Source: Pseudomonas sp. IAC-BECa141
GTDB lineage: Bacteria; Pseudomonadota; Gammaproteobacteria; Pseudomonadales; Pseudomonadaceae
Reading direction: 5' to 3'
Assembly (NCBI RefSeq): GCF_020544405.1
Contig: NZ_CP065410.1
Span: 2,790,001 to 2,854,000 of the forward strand
DNA: 64,000 nucleotides
Made by a program: the position numbers and the translations under genes
Part shown: in pieces, positions 24,693 to 35,600 of the stretch
Numbering within the stretch: the first letter of the stretch is position 1
How the letters are laid out: every line of letters starts with the position of its first letter
The notes under the pieces: generated by a model
Database searches by the model: none
Told to the model about the DNA's origin: nothing
What the model saw: only the letters and a program-made list of their open reading frames with translations

Positions 24693-25168
24693 ACAATCTG
24701 CTGCGCATGGAGGCGGGCGGGGCGCGGATCGTGCTCGACGATCCATGGACGCTGGTCCGCTCGCCTGAAACGGAGCCCGGCGCCGGAATGTTGATTCTGC
24801 CGCTGGCCCACTGGCTTGAATCGCCCTCGACCCATGCGGTCTGGCTCGGCCCGGACGATGGCGTCGAAAGCCTGCTGCCATTTCTGACCTCGCTGCCGTT
24901 GATCGCCCTCGACTTCCCGAGCTTTCGCGATGGCCGCGCCTACAGTCAGGCCTATCTGCTGCGCAGCCGTTTCGGCTGGAAAGGCGAGTTGCGCGCCATT
25001 GGCGATGTGCTGCGCGACCAGCTCAGCCATATGCGCCAGTGCGGTTTCGACAGCTTCGCGGTGCGCGAGGACAAATCCGCCGAGGATGCGCTCAAGGGCC
25101 TGGCCGGGATGAGCGTGTTGTATGGGCGCTCGGTGATTGAACCGCGACCGCTGTTCCGGCGCAGGTGA
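24689..25168 (+). CDS. DUF934 family protein linked to sulfite reduction
   Basis: The 159-residue soluble protein shows the DUF934 core: ALDFPSFRDGRAYSQAYLLR, RFGWKGELRAIGDVLRDQL and MRQCGFDSF. It overlaps the reductase gene by 4 bases (ATGA), so translation is coupled. DUF934 proteins are regularly encoded with sulfite/nitrite reductases, and their role is not well defined. An imperfect hairpin follows the stop. Confidence 0.9.
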   Translation: MNNLLRMEAGGARIVLDDPWTLVRSPETEPGAGMLILPLAHWLESPSTHAVWLGPDDGVESLLPFLTSLPLIALDFPSFRDGRAYSQAYLLRSRFGWKGELRAIGDVLRDQLSHMRQCGFDSFAVREDKSAEDALKGLAGMSVLYGRSVIEPRPLFRRR

Positions 25169-25173
25169 TGCAG

Positions 25174-25212
25174 GGGAAACCCCTAGAACCCTGATGAATC
25201 GGGGATTTTCCC
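25174..25212 (+). terminator. Imperfect hairpin after the nirA operon
   Basis: GGGAAACCCC pairs with GGGGATTTTCCC across about 17 bases, with one or two bulged bases, starting 6 bases past the DUF934 stop. It has no clear T run, so termination is only likely. Confidence 0.5.
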
Positions 25213-25297
25213 TTGGGTCGATGGTGGCCTTTTGGTAGAGTCCCCGTCGCCAGCGGGTTTTCGGCTGGACGACGGAACGAAGAAGGGAGTCTGATCA

Positions 25298-26272
25298 GTG
25301 AGTCCGGGCAAAAAAATTCTGGGCATCTCCGCGTTGCTGCTGATGGTGACGCTGTGGGCCGGTTACATCTATGTGTTCAACGAAAACCGTGGCGGTCAGC
25401 TCGGTGGCGTCGGCGAAAGCACCGCCTGGTGCGGCACGCCGCCGAACACACAAGCGGCGCTGCAGGGCAAGGATCAATTGACCTTGCGCATCACCAACAA
25501 CCTGCGCGGCGAGTTCATGCTCAGCGGCGCGGTGGTGGTCTCCGAACGTACTTTCAACCGCTATGACCTGGGCCGCAACGAACTGCGTCTGCGCCTGGAA
25601 CCGTTGCAATGGTCCTACGGCGTCACGCCGATCTTCCTTGAGCAAGTAAAAGTCCTGCCCCTGAGCCGCAACCTCGCCTCGACCGACAAGAGCGCCTTCG
25701 CCGAACTCGAATCGCGCCCGATCAGCGTTCAGGGCCGGGTCACCGAGTTTCCCTTCGACACCTATCGCTACGGCTACAAACCGGTGCTGTATTACCTCAA
25801 GGGCAGCGAGCGTATCGACCTGCGCTTCAAGAACATCACCACGCTGATGGAGGTGTCCAACACCTTCACGCCGATCCAGAAGTACAACCGCGCTGACTAC
25901 ATCAACGAGAAAAACTCGATGATCCGCGACGAAGACTACAAGGCCTACGGCCCCCACGAATGCGCGTTCAGCGTCGAGCGCAAAGGCTCGTTCAAGGTCG
26001 TGGTGCTGTTGATGCTGCTGGTGCTGTGCCTGCCGTTGCTGCTGGTGTTCTACCGCGATGAACCGGGGATCGACTTCCTCGCCACGCTGGTGGGAATCGG
26101 CGTGGTACGCACTGTGCTGGTGGGGCCGGTGCAGGATTTCCAGCTGTACGACATCGATTTTCTGTTCGGAGCGGCAATTTTGCTGGTGGGCACGGTGTCG
26201 CTGATCAAGGCGATGCGGGCAAACAGCCGGCGGGAGATGGCGTTGAGGAGCGGGGAGACTTCGAGCTGGTAG
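25298..26272 (+). CDS. Membrane protein with large periplasmic domain (possibly DUF4436-like)
   Basis: The 324-residue product has a membrane helix at the N-terminus (about 7-27), a periplasmic domain of about 190 residues with FPFDTYRYGYKPVLYYL, and three membrane helices at the C-terminus (about 230-310). The helix-domain-three-helix layout and the PFD-Y motif recall DUF4436 proteins, but I am not sure of this. The start is GTG with AAGGGAG upstream. It stands alone between two hairpins, and no function can be assigned. Confidence 0.7.
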   Translation: MSPGKKILGISALLLMVTLWAGYIYVFNENRGGQLGGVGESTAWCGTPPNTQAALQGKDQLTLRITNNLRGEFMLSGAVVVSERTFNRYDLGRNELRLRLEPLQWSYGVTPIFLEQVKVLPLSRNLASTDKSAFAELESRPISVQGRVTEFPFDTYRYGYKPVLYYLKGSERIDLRFKNITTLMEVSNTFTPIQKYNRADYINEKNSMIRDEDYKAYGPHECAFSVERKGSFKVVVLLMLLVLCLPLLLVFYRDEPGIDFLATLVGIGVVRTVLVGPVQDFQLYDIDFLFGAAILLVGTVSLIKAMRANSRREMALRSGETSSW

Positions 26273-26296
26273 CAGAAAGCTTCAAGTACCGGTGAT

Positions 26297-26323
26297 GGCC
26301 CGGACCTTTCAAAGGTCCGGGCC
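26297..26323. terminator. 27-base palindrome
   Basis: GGCCCGGACCTTT and its exact reverse complement flank one central C. It lies 24 bases past the membrane-protein stop and probably ends that transcript, although no T run follows. Confidence 0.55.
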
Positions 26324-26428
26324 CGGCATTGCCCAGTGTCGGCGTTTCTGATCGCAAACGACGCGGATTCAGCTATACCTGTAACTCCCCCGACGCAATA
26401 AATTCGGCCTTCCGACAGGAGTTACAGC

Positions 26429-27100
26429 ATGAAGCTAGCCGTAATGATGAGCACCCTGTGCATTGCCACGCTGGGCGTAGTGGGCTGCTCCAGCAAAACC
26501 GTCGCACCCGACGAATACTCAGGCTTCCTCAAGGACTACAGTCAGCTCAGGGAGGCCAAATCTCCGTCGGGGGCCGAAGTGATGCGCTGGATCGACCCGA
26601 AAATCGACATCGGCAAATTCACCAGCGTCTACGTCGAACCGACCCAGCTCTATCCCAAACCGCAACCCACCGTGAAGATTCCGCAGCAGACCCTCAACGG
26701 CATCACCAGCTATTACGATCAGGCACTCAAGCGTGAATTGGGCAAATCCCTGCCGCTGGCCTCAGGCCCCGGACCGGGTGTGATCGTGGTGCGCGCGGCC
26801 ATCACCGCCGTCAGCAGCAAGACCGAAGGCCTGCATGCCTATGAAGTGATTCCGATTGCTCTGGTCGCCGCAGCGGTCAGTACCGCCAGCGGGATTCGTG
26901 ATCAGGAAACCACCCTGGCGACCGAAGCGGTGTTCCTCGACGGCGGCACCAACAAGGTGGCGGCGCAAGTGGTGCGCAAGGGCACCGGCAAACCACTGGA
27001 AAACGATTCGCAGGTGATGAAGGCCGATGATGTGAAAAGCGTGATCGACGGCTGGGCGGCGGATCTGCATCAGTCCTACCTCAAGCTCAAGGCCAGGTAA
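26429..27100 (+). CDS. DUF3313 family lipoprotein
   Basis: The 223-residue product has a lipoprotein signal with GVVGCSS (lipidated C near residue 20), then the DUF3313 pattern YSGFLKDYSQLREAKSPSGA, FTSVYVEPTQLYPKPQ and a C-terminal DDVKSVIDGWAADLHQSYL. A hydrophobic glycine/alanine-rich stretch lies near residues 147-165. It is an envelope lipoprotein of unknown role. CAGGAG precedes the ATG. It converges with the DUF3829-like gene, with 49 bases between the stops. Confidence 0.87.
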   Translation: MKLAVMMSTLCIATLGVVGCSSKTVAPDEYSGFLKDYSQLREAKSPSGAEVMRWIDPKIDIGKFTSVYVEPTQLYPKPQPTVKIPQQTLNGITSYYDQALKRELGKSLPLASGPGPGVIVVRAAITAVSSKTEGLHAYEVIPIALVAAAVSTASGIRDQETTLATEAVFLDGGTNKVAAQVVRKGTGKPLENDSQVMKADDVKSVIDGWAADLHQSYLKLKAR

Positions 27101-27149
27101 GACCGGCGCGCCGGGTTGCCCCAACGGACGACCCGGCGGGTTCACTGCG

Positions 27150-28145
27150 TCAGAAGTTGGCGCGTGCCAGCCGGTTGTAATGGCTGAGCAAGCCGTCGTA
27201 ACTGCGGGTCACGGCGTAATAGTCCTCGCTCAGGCGCTGAGGCTGTGCATGGTTCTGCCAGTCTGCCTGCAGGGTGTTCAACGCCTCGAGATAGTTTTGC
27301 CCCGGCTCGCCAATGCGCAGCCACAGATCACGCGCGGCATCGGTCTTGTTCTGGAACCCACCGGTGCGCGGCGCGAGCCAGGGTTCGCGACGGTTCCAGG
27401 CCTGTTGCAGCTTTGCGGTGGTCTCGGCAAGCAATTTCGGGGTCAGGGTGCGTTTTTTCATCGCTTCGTCGAGCACATCGACGGTCTCCCGCGCCTGAAT
27501 CATGTACGCCAGCAAATCCCAGTGAATGTCCCTGCCCAGACGCGCTTCGAGCAGCTTGAGCTGTTCGGGACGCTGCGCGGCGTCGAGCGGCAGCAGGCTT
27601 TGCCGCAGAGCCGTCGAAGCGCCGATGTACTCCTGTGACACGCGCTCGATCGCCGCGAGTTCGCCAGGTGAGGGCTGTTGCGATCCGGAGATGAAACTCG
27701 CCTCTCGGTAAAAGCGCGCTGGAGCAATGGTCGTCGTGACGTGATTCAGCGTCCGGACATACTCGTTGGCCTGTCGCGCCAGCTCTGGTTGCCAGGTCAG
27801 CAATTCGAGTTTTTCCGTGAGGCCCTGACCGCAGACATCACGCTGTATGTCGCGCACGTTGAACGCGTCACTGTCGTCGAAATCCTTGAGGCTCTTCAAC
27901 CAGCGCTGGTCGCGAGGCAAGGGCGGTTGAGGGTTCTTGTAGCGATCGTAGGCCGCTCGCCATTGCACGTCGATCCGGTTGACGCACGCGATCAGCGGGC
28001 TCAGGGCATTGGCCTGAGCGGTGACCGGCGCATCGCGTCCATCCAGCCAGAGATCGAGCTGGAGGAAAGGTCGGGTCGCACTGGTCAGCGCCATCACCAC
28101 CAGCGCGAAGAAAATACCGACGCAAAACATCACTCTGCTGCTCAT
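27150..28145 (-). CDS. Membrane-anchored DUF3829/YiiG-like protein
   Basis: The 331-residue product has one N-terminal membrane anchor or signal (about 5-24) and an all-helical body that starts ALSPLIACVNRIDVQWRAAY and repeats similar helices, as in the YiiG/DUF3829 family. AAGGAGG lies 7 bases before ATG 28145. The start overlaps the end of the J-domain gene by 4 bases, so the two proteins are made together and may act together in the envelope (inference). Function unknown. Confidence 0.75.
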   Translation of the reverse strand: MSSRVMFCVGIFFALVVMALTSATRPFLQLDLWLDGRDAPVTAQANALSPLIACVNRIDVQWRAAYDRYKNPQPPLPRDQRWLKSLKDFDDSDAFNVRDIQRDVCGQGLTEKLELLTWQPELARQANEYVRTLNHVTTTIAPARFYREASFISGSQQPSPGELAAIERVSQEYIGASTALRQSLLPLDAAQRPEQLKLLEARLGRDIHWDLLAYMIQARETVDVLDEAMKKRTLTPKLLAETTAKLQQAWNRREPWLAPRTGGFQNKTDAARDLWLRIGEPGQNYLEALNTLQADWQNHAQPQRLSEDYYAVTRSYDGLLSHYNRLARANF

Positions 28146-29800
28146 GGTCGCGCCTCCTTGCCGTACCACTGTTCAACGGTGGCCGGTGCGCTGCATTCGG
28201 CGGTGGTGGCCGGCAAGCGGCTGCACAGGCGTTCGGTCCAGGGTTGCAGGCCCTGATTGCGATTGACTGTGCCTTGGCTGGCGACCACCTTGAACACGCC
28301 GAGCACAAGGGCCAGCACCACAATCCCGAGGATCGTCACGCCGACTTTCACGGCAGGTCGGCTCTCTGCCCAGGACACCCGTGGCCGGGACTGCCAGCGC
28401 CGCACCAGTCCGAACGTTGCAAGGGTTGCGGCATACACCACGCCGGCAATCGGGCCGAAAAACCAGCCAAGCCCGGCCACCATCAGCGCGCCGGGCACGA
28501 AGTCGCGCAGCACGCCGAACGGCGGCGAGTCTTTGAGGGATCCGGGGCAAAGACTTGCGCTGAGCCGGTCATCCAGCCGCCATACGCGATGTGCAACGTT
28601 GTGCACCAGCCAATTGAGCCCCGCCACGATCACGCTAAACACCACGGTCGAGATCATGACGATATTGATCAGTCCACTGAGGCGCGCGCCCAACGGAATG
28701 TAATGGGTGAACGCGCCGATCAGGCAGGCCAACACCACGCCCACGTAGGTTGGCCAGTCGTTGAAACTCAGTTCCCAGTCGCGCCAGAAAAACGCCGTGC
28801 CGCCGGGCATCTGCGCGCAGACATTGGGGTGATTGGCGTACAGCTCGGAACTCAATTTGCGGCACTGCGCCCAGTCTTCTTCGCGCAAGCGTCGGGCCAG
28901 CGCACGGCGGGCGCTGAACGAGCCGGTACCCAGCAGCAGGCGGGCGGCGCGGTGTTCGGGGGTGGCGGGTGGTTCCAGGGCGAGCTGTTGCTGGCGTGCC
29001 ACAAAAAACGGCGCATTTTGTCGAGCCAGCAGACGTTGCCATTCGCCGTCAGGGCAGGGATTTCCTGTGCCGCCGTGCCAACCCTGACCGGTGCGCACCC
29101 GTTCGAATACCTCGGGAGACCAGAAAGACGAATCCAGCAGCATCTGGCTCAGGGCACGGTTGAACCATTGCTGATGTTGTTCAATCGCCAGCCAGTTGAA
29201 ATCCGCACGGCGGGCGTAGGCCTGGAGGAATTCGTCAACGTCTTCGCGTTCGAGGGCATCACGCATCGGTTGCGTGATACGCGTGCGCTGCCGGGCCAGC
29301 AACAGCTCGATCGATTCCTCATCCAGCTCCAGCCGTTGCCAGGCGCTGAACCAGAAAAAGGTCGGCACTGCCCAGTCCACCAGAGTGTCGGAGGATTGCG
29401 GGTGTTCGATGCAGTGATGCAGCAGCGTGTCCTCGAAGATGTGCGCACAGCCTTGTTCGAGGGCGACGGTGTGGCGATGTTCGAGCTCTTCAACGCTGAG
29501 CCCGTCCAGCGAGCGGGTTGCCAGTTGCAGGGCGTCGACCTCGACCACGGTCAGGCCGCTCAAGTCCCAGGATTCCTCAATGCGCTGGTCCTGCGCTTGT
29601 TCCTGCACTTCGTCCTGATCCTGCGCGTGATACTGCTGCCATTCCTTGTAGGCCAGCGCCTGCTCATAGGCATCGCGCAGTCGCTGGAAACCCTCGGGGT
29701 CGTCGTCGGGGCGGGTCTGTTTGAGCAGGACGGCATATTGGCGTTTGATAGTGCGCACATCGGCGTCGGCCGACAGGCCAAGGACGGTCCAGCAACTCAT
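28142..29800 (-). CDS. Membrane J-domain protein with altered HPD motif
   Basis: The 552-residue product begins with a J domain (about 1-55; CWTVLGLSADADVRTIKRQY, then GFQRLRDAYEQAL) in which the usual HPD tripeptide reads RPD (QTRPDDDPE). Helical repeats follow to about residue 340, then several membrane helices (about 345-530). J domains stimulate DnaK through HPD; the changed residue suggests weaker or different DnaK contact, but TRPDDD-type motifs recur in related pseudomonad proteins as I recall. It forms an operon with the DUF3829-like gene. Confidence 0.8.
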   Translation of the reverse strand: MSCWTVLGLSADADVRTIKRQYAVLLKQTRPDDDPEGFQRLRDAYEQALAYKEWQQYHAQDQDEVQEQAQDQRIEESWDLSGLTVVEVDALQLATRSLDGLSVEELEHRHTVALEQGCAHIFEDTLLHHCIEHPQSSDTLVDWAVPTFFWFSAWQRLELDEESIELLLARQRTRITQPMRDALEREDVDEFLQAYARRADFNWLAIEQHQQWFNRALSQMLLDSSFWSPEVFERVRTGQGWHGGTGNPCPDGEWQRLLARQNAPFFVARQQQLALEPPATPEHRAARLLLGTGSFSARRALARRLREEDWAQCRKLSSELYANHPNVCAQMPGGTAFFWRDWELSFNDWPTYVGVVLACLIGAFTHYIPLGARLSGLINIVMISTVVFSVIVAGLNWLVHNVAHRVWRLDDRLSASLCPGSLKDSPPFGVLRDFVPGALMVAGLGWFFGPIAGVVYAATLATFGLVRRWQSRPRVSWAESRPAVKVGVTILGIVVLALVLGVFKVVASQGTVNRNQGLQPWTERLCSRLPATTAECSAPATVEQWYGKEARP

Positions 29801-29949
29801 TGCGATGACAACTCCATAAAAACCGCGACGCGATCCAGTGGTGGCATTGTGATGTTGCGCACCCTACCTGTTTCGCGTCGAAAAGTCCTCGTGTCTCGTT
29901 CAGTCGCCACCGGCCTTACAGAAAATGCTGATGTTCTCCATTCGGGGCT

Positions 29950-30375
29950 TCAGTGTTTTTTGGCTTGTTCGCGTATGCGTTCTTCCTGCTCGCGCAGTTC
30001 CGGGGTGAACTCGGCACCGAAATCTTCCGCGCTGAACACCTGGCGAATCTCGATTTCCGATTCAGTGCCCGGCATGGGGTTCGGGCAGCGCTTGACCCAT
30101 TCGATGGCTTCTTCTTTGGACTTCACGTCCCAGATCCAGTAGCCGGCGATCAGCTCCTTGGTTTCAGCGAACGGGCCGTCGATCACGCTACGGTTTTCGC
30201 CGCTGAAGCACACACGGGCGCCTTTGCTGCTGGGGTGCAGGCCGTCGGCGGAAACCAGAATGCCGGCCTTGGCCAGTTCCTCGTTGTAGTTACCCATGTC
30301 GGTCAGCAGTTGCTCGCTGGGCATCACGCCGGCTTCGGAGTCGTGGCTGGCTTTGACAATGATCATGAAGCGCAT
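29950..30375 (-). CDS. YciI/DGPF family protein
   Basis: The 141-residue product shows the YCII-related (DGPF) pattern: MRFMIIVKASHDSEAG at the start, then DGPFAETKELIAGYWIWDV. These small alpha-beta proteins are often encoded beside ECF sigma factors; none is adjacent here. The gene lies alone between the divergent J-domain promoter region and tpx. Function unknown. Confidence 0.88.
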   Translation of the reverse strand: MRFMIIVKASHDSEAGVMPSEQLLTDMGNYNEELAKAGILVSADGLHPSSKGARVCFSGENRSVIDGPFAETKELIAGYWIWDVKSKEEAIEWVKRCPNPMPGTESEIEIRQVFSAEDFGAEFTPELREQEERIREQAKKH

Positions 30376-30645
30376 GGTGTTTCTCCACAGTCAGGTAAGG
30401 GATTCATGGCTTAGTCGAACGGATCGGGTCGGAATCGACAGGTCGTTAAAGAAAAGATGCAGACTTGCGTTTTAACAAGCAGCACCTTCTTTGAGAGCAG
30501 GGATATGGGAAGCCTGGAGAATGTGTATCCAGTTTTGGGCGCCAGCACATGACAATTTCAGTTCAGGCATAGGTCGTCGGACAATTTCGTGGTTAACTTC
30601 CGCCTCTTGCATGCTTTCCCAACAACGTTAAGAAGGACTCCGTTC

Positions 30646-31146
30646 ATGGCTCAAGTCACGCTCAAAGGCAACCCGGTTCAAGTCAACGGCCAACTGCCAC
30701 AAGCCGGTTCCAAGGCGCCAGCCTTTTCCCTGGTAGCCGGCAATCTGTCCGACGTCACCCTGAAAGACTTCGCCGGCAAGCGCAAAGTGCTGAACATCTT
30801 CCCAAGCGTCGACACCCCGACCTGCGCCACTTCCGTGCGCAAGTTCAACGCTCAGGCCAACGACATCAGCAACACCGTGGTGCTGTGCATCTCGGCTGAC
30901 CTGCCGTTCGCCCAGGCTCGCTTCTGCGGCGCCGAAGGCCTGGAAAACGTACAAAACCTGTCGACCCTGCGCGGCGCCGAGTTCATCGAGAACTACGGTG
31001 TGGCCATCGCTGACGGCCCGCTGAAAGGTCTGACCGCCCGTGCGGTGGTTGTTCTGGACGAAAACGACAACGTCCTGTACAGCGAGCTGGTCAAGGAAAT
31101 TGCAGAAGAGCCTAACTACGACGCGGCACTCTCGGTTTTGAAATAA
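30646..31146 (+). CDS. tpx: Thiol peroxidase (atypical 2-Cys peroxiredoxin)
   Basis: The 166-residue product is a complete Tpx. The peroxidatic cysteine is in [14 protein letters not shown] (about residue 60) and the resolving cysteine in [12 protein letters not shown] (about 94); both are conserved. It reduces hydroperoxides using thioredoxin. AGAAGGA lies before ATG 30646, which discards the longer open frame. It is monocistronic with a strong terminator. The upstream gap (30376-30645) must hold its promoter, but I could not assign one with confidence. Confidence 0.96.
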   Translation: MAQVTLKGNPVQVNGQLPQAGSKAPAFSLVAGNLSDVTLKDFAGKRKVLNIFPSVDTPTCATSVRKFNAQANDISNTVVLCISADLPFAQARFCGAEGLENVQNLSTLRGAEFIENYGVAIADGPLKGLTARAVVVLDENDNVLYSELVKEIAEEPNYDAALSVLK

Positions 31147-31175
31147 GTGTTCTGAACAGCGCTTTTACAATTGTT

Positions 31176-31204
31176 AACGGCCTGGCCCTGTCCAGGCCGT
31201 TTTC
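31176..31204 (+). terminator. Rho-independent terminator of tpx
   Basis: AACGGCCTGG and CCAGGCCGTT form a 10-bp stem around a 6-base loop, followed by TTTTC. It begins 30 bases after the tpx stop. Confidence 0.92.
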
Positions 31205-31333
31205 ATTTGTGTATCAGTGTTTTGCCTCACACCTTGAAACGTAAGTGGAAGGTAAATTGCCGGTAAAGCTGCTTTGCTAAATCCCGGCCAGTGCTTATCG
31301 TTCAGCCTCCCGTAAAAGAAGCCCACGCGCCCA

Positions 31334-32641
31334 ATGGTTAATCACTCCATGCAATCGTCTTCCCGAAACGCCCGTCGCTGGCTGTTGAGCCTGCTTGTCT
31401 TGCTGGTCATTGCCGGTCTGTGCTGGAAATTCTGGCCCGCCGGTTCGACCCACAAGGAGGGCGGCGAGAAGGCGCAGGCCGGTCACACGGGGCGTTCGGG
31501 GATGATGCGGCCGGGCTTCGGCGGCGCGGCGGGGCCGATTCCGGTGCGCGTGGCGCCGGCGGTCACCGGGGACTTCCCGCTGTATTACAAGGCACTGGGC
31601 ACGGTCACGGCGCTTAACACCATCAATGTGCGCAGCCGGGTCGGTGGCGAGCTGGTGAAGATCTATTTCGAGGAAGGGCAGATGGTCAAGGCCGGCGACC
31701 TGCTGGCGGAGATCGACCCGCGTCCGTACCAGAACGCCTTGCTCCAGGCTGAAGGCACCTTGCTGCAGAATCAGGCGCAGTTGAAGAACGCCCAGGTCGA
31801 TGTCGAGCGTTATCGCGGTCTTTACAAGGAAGACAGCATCGCCAAGCAGACCCTGGATACCGCCGAAGCGCTGGTCGGCCAGTACCTCGGGACCGTGAAA
31901 ACCAATCAGGCGGCGGTCAACGACGCCAAGCTCAATCTTGAATTCACCAAAATCCGCGCACCGATTGCCGGTCGCGTCGGCCTGCGTCAGCTCGACGTCG
32001 GCAACCTGGTGGCGGCGAACGACACGACTTCCCTGGCGGTGATCACCCAGACCCAGCCGATCAGCGTCGCCTTCACCCTGCCGGAAAACAGCCTGGAAAC
32101 CGTGCTTGCCCGCTACCGCAGCGGCGCCAAGCTGCCCGCCGAAGCCTGGGATCGTGGCGACACCAAACTGCAAGCCACCGGTGTGCTGCAAAGCCTCGAC
32201 AACCAGATCGACGTGACCACCGGCACCCTGAAATTCAAGGCTCGCTACGAGAACCGCGATCAGTCGCTGTTCCCCAACCAGTTCGTCAACATCCACCTGC
32301 TGGCAGACACCTTGAAAGGTGTGGTGCTGGCGCCCTCGGCGGCCATTCAGTTCGGCACCAATGGCACCTTCGTCTACGCGCTGGACGGCGACAAGAAAGT
32401 CACTATCCGCCAGTTGAAGATCGGTGCCAGCGACGGCGAAAACACCGTGATCACCGAAGGCCTCGCCGCTGGCGATCGCGTGGTGCTGGAAGGCACTGAC
32501 CGCCTGAAGGAAGGCAGCGAAGTGGAAGTGGTCAACGACAGCAAGGACGTACCGACCACTCCGACCGAGCATCTGCAAGGCAAGTCGGCCGCGACCGCGC
32601 CTGACGCCACCGTCACCGACAAGGCCAAGAAGGGCGCATGA
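31334..32641 (+). CDS. muxA: RND efflux periplasmic adaptor (MuxA/MdtA-like)
   Basis: The 435-residue product has an N-terminal membrane anchor (about 15-35), then the adaptor body: a lipoyl/barrel-sandwich domain split around a helical hairpin ([20 protein letters not shown], then [20 protein letters not shown]) and a C-terminal beta-barrel. It links two inner-membrane RND pumps to the outer-membrane channel. It is the first gene of a four-gene operon in which each later start overlaps the previous stop. An ATG at 31349 is an alternative start. Confidence 0.93.
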   Translation: MVNHSMQSSSRNARRWLLSLLVLLVIAGLCWKFWPAGSTHKEGGEKAQAGHTGRSGMMRPGFGGAAGPIPVRVAPAVTGDFPLYYKALGTVTALNTINVRSRVGGELVKIYFEEGQMVKAGDLLAEIDPRPYQNALLQAEGTLLQNQAQLKNAQVDVERYRGLYKEDSIAKQTLDTAEALVGQYLGTVKTNQAAVNDAKLNLEFTKIRAPIAGRVGLRQLDVGNLVAANDTTSLAVITQTQPISVAFTLPENSLETVLARYRSGAKLPAEAWDRGDTKLQATGVLQSLDNQIDVTTGTLKFKARYENRDQSLFPNQFVNIHLLADTLKGVVLAPSAAIQFGTNGTFVYALDGDKKVTIRQLKIGASDGENTVITEGLAAGDRVVLEGTDRLKEGSEVEVVNDSKDVPTTPTEHLQGKSAATAPDATVTDKAKKGA

Positions 32642-35600
32642 ACATTTCGCGCCTGTTCATCCTCCGCCCGGTCGCCACCACGCTGAGCATGCTGGCCATC
32701 GTGCTGGCCGGTCTGATTGCCTATCGCCTGCTGCCGGTGTCGGCGTTGCCGCAGGTCGATTACCCGACTATCCGGGTCATGACTCTTTATCCCGGCGCCA
32801 GTCCGGACGTAATGACCAGTGCCGTCACCGCGCCGCTGGAACGTCAGTTCGGGCAGATGCCGGGTCTCACGCAAATGGCTTCGACCAGCTCCGGCGGTGC
32901 CTCGGTGCTGACCCTGCGTTTCAGCCTCGACATCAACATGGACGTCGCCGAACAGCAGGTGCAGGCCGCGATCAACGCTGCGACCAACCTGCTGCCGACC
33001 GACTTGCCGGCGCCGCCGGTTTACAACAAGGTCAACCCGGCGGACACCCCGGTGCTGACCCTGGCCATCACTTCGAAAACCATGTTGCTGCCCAAACTCA
33101 ATGATCTGGTCGATACGCGCATGGCGCAGAAGATCGCCCAGATCAGCGGCGTCGGCATGGTCAGCATTGCCGGCGGTCAGCGTCAGGCGGTACGGATCAA
33201 GGTCAACCCCGAGGCGCTCGCCGCCAACGGCCTGAACCTGTCGGACGTGCGCACGCTGATCGGCGCGTCCAACGTCAACCAGCCCAAGGGCAACTTCGAC
33301 GGCCCGACCCGGGTGTCGATGCTCGATGCCAACGACCAACTGACCTCGCCCAAGGATTACGCCAACCTGATCCTGGCCTACGCTAACGGCGCGCCATTGC
33401 GGCTCAAGGATGTCGCGCAGATCGTCGACGGCGCCGAAAACGAGCGTCTGGCGGCGTGGGCCAACCAGAATCAGGCTGTTCTGCTGAACATCCAGCGTCA
33501 GCCGGGCGCCAACGTGATCGAGGTGGTCGACCGGATCAAGGCGCTGCTGCCAAGCATCACCGACAACCTGCCGGCCGGTCTCGACGTTGTCGTGCTGACC
33601 GACCGCACCCAGACCATCCGCGCCTCCGTGACCGACGTGCAGCACGAATTGCTGATCGCCATCGCGCTGGTGGTGATGGTGACGTTCCTGTTCCTGCGAC
33701 GGGCCAGCGCCACGATCATTCCGTCAGTGGCCGTGCCGTTGTCGCTGATCGGTACGTTCGGCGTGATGTATTTGGCCGGGTTCTCGGTCAATAACCTGAC
33801 CTTGATGGCGCTGACCATCGCCACCGGTTTTGTGGTCGACGATGCGATCGTGATGCTGGAAAACATCGCGCGCTTCATCGAGGAGGGCGACAGCCCGATG
33901 CAGGCCGCGCTCAAGGGCGCGAAGCAGATCGGCTTCACCCTGATTTCCCTGACTCTGTCGCTGATCGCGGTACTGATTCCGCTGCTGTTCATGGCCGACG
34001 TAGTGGGGCGGTTGTTCCGCGAATTCGCCATCACCCTGGCGGTGGCGATCCTGATTTCCCTCGTGGTTTCGCTGACCCTGACGCCGATGATGTGTGCGCG
34101 TCTGCTCAAGCGTGAGCCGGAAGAACATGAACAGGGCCGCTTCTACCGTGCCAGCGGTGCGTTTATCGACTGGATGATTGCCGCTTACGGGCGCAAGTTG
34201 CAGTGGGTGCTCAAGCACCAGCCGCTGACCCTGCTGGTGGCCATCGGTACGCTGGCGCTGACCGTGTTCCTTTATATGGTGGTGCCCAAGGGCTTCTTCC
34301 CGGTGCAGGACACCGGGGTGATCCAGGGGATTTCCGAAGCGCCACAGTCGATTTCCTTTGCCGCCATGGGCGAGCGTCAGCAGGCGCTGGCCAAGGTGAT
34401 TCTGGAAGATCCGGCGGTGGAAAGCCTGTCGTCCTACATCGGTGTCGACGGTGACAATGCCACGCTCAACAGCGGTCGGCTGCTGATCAACCTCAAGCCT
34501 CATGGCCAGCGTGATCTGACCGCCACCGAAGTGATTGCCCGCCTGCAACCGCAACTGGACAAACTGGTGGGCATCCGCCTGTTCATGCAGCCGGTGCAGG
34601 ACCTGACCATTGAAGACCGCGTCAGCCGCACCCAGTACCAGTTCAGCATGTCGTCGCCGGATTCCGAACTGCTCAGCCTGTGGAGCGGGCGCCTGGTCGA
34701 GGCGCTGGCCCAGCGCCCGGAACTCACCGACGTCGCCAGTGACTTGCAGGATAAGGGCTTGCAGGTGTTCCTGGTGATCGACCGCGATGCCGCTTCACGG
34801 CTGGGCGTGTCGGTGTCGAACATCACTGATGCACTGTACGACGCGTTTGGCCAGCGGCAGATCTCGACCATCTACACCCAGGCCAGCCAGTACCGCGTGG
34901 TGCTGCAGGCTCAGGCCGGAGAGAAAATCGGCCCGCAGGCGCTGGATCAGATTCACGTCAAGACCACCGATGGCGGGCAGGTGCGCTTGTCGAGTCTGGC
35001 CCACGTCGAGGAACGGCAGGCGCAACTGGCGATCACCCACATCGGCCAGTTCCCGGCGGTGATGATGTCGTTCAACCTCGCGCCGGGCGTGGCGCTGGGG
35101 CATGCGGTGGACATCATCGAGCAGGTGCAAAAGGACATCGGCATGCCGCTCGGCGTGCAGACCCAGTTCCAGGGCGCAGCCGAAGCGTTCCAGGCCTCGT
35201 TGTCGAGCACCTTGCTGCTGATTCTGGCGGCGGTGGTGACCATGTACATCGTGCTCGGGGTGCTTTACGAGAGCTACATTCACCCGATCACCATCCTGTC
35301 GACCTTGCCGTCGGCAGCGGTGGGGGCCTTGCTGGCGTTGCTGCTCAGTGGCAACGATCTGGGCATGATCGCGATCATCGGCATCATCCTGCTGATCGGT
35401 ATCGTGAAGAAGAACGCGATCATGATGATCGACTTCGCCCTCGACGCCGAACGCACCCAGGGCATGGCGCCGGAGCAGGCGATCTATCAGGCGGCGCTGT
35501 TGCGCTTCCGGCCGATTCTGATGACTACGCTGGCGGCGCTGTTCGGTGCAGTGCCGTTGATGCTGGCCACCGGTTCCGGCGCTGAATTGCGTCAACCGCT

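Noticed and set aside
30376-30645. A small gene in the gap before tpx
   Set aside because: No frame with a credible ribosome site and coding composition; the gap is best explained as the tpx promoter region.
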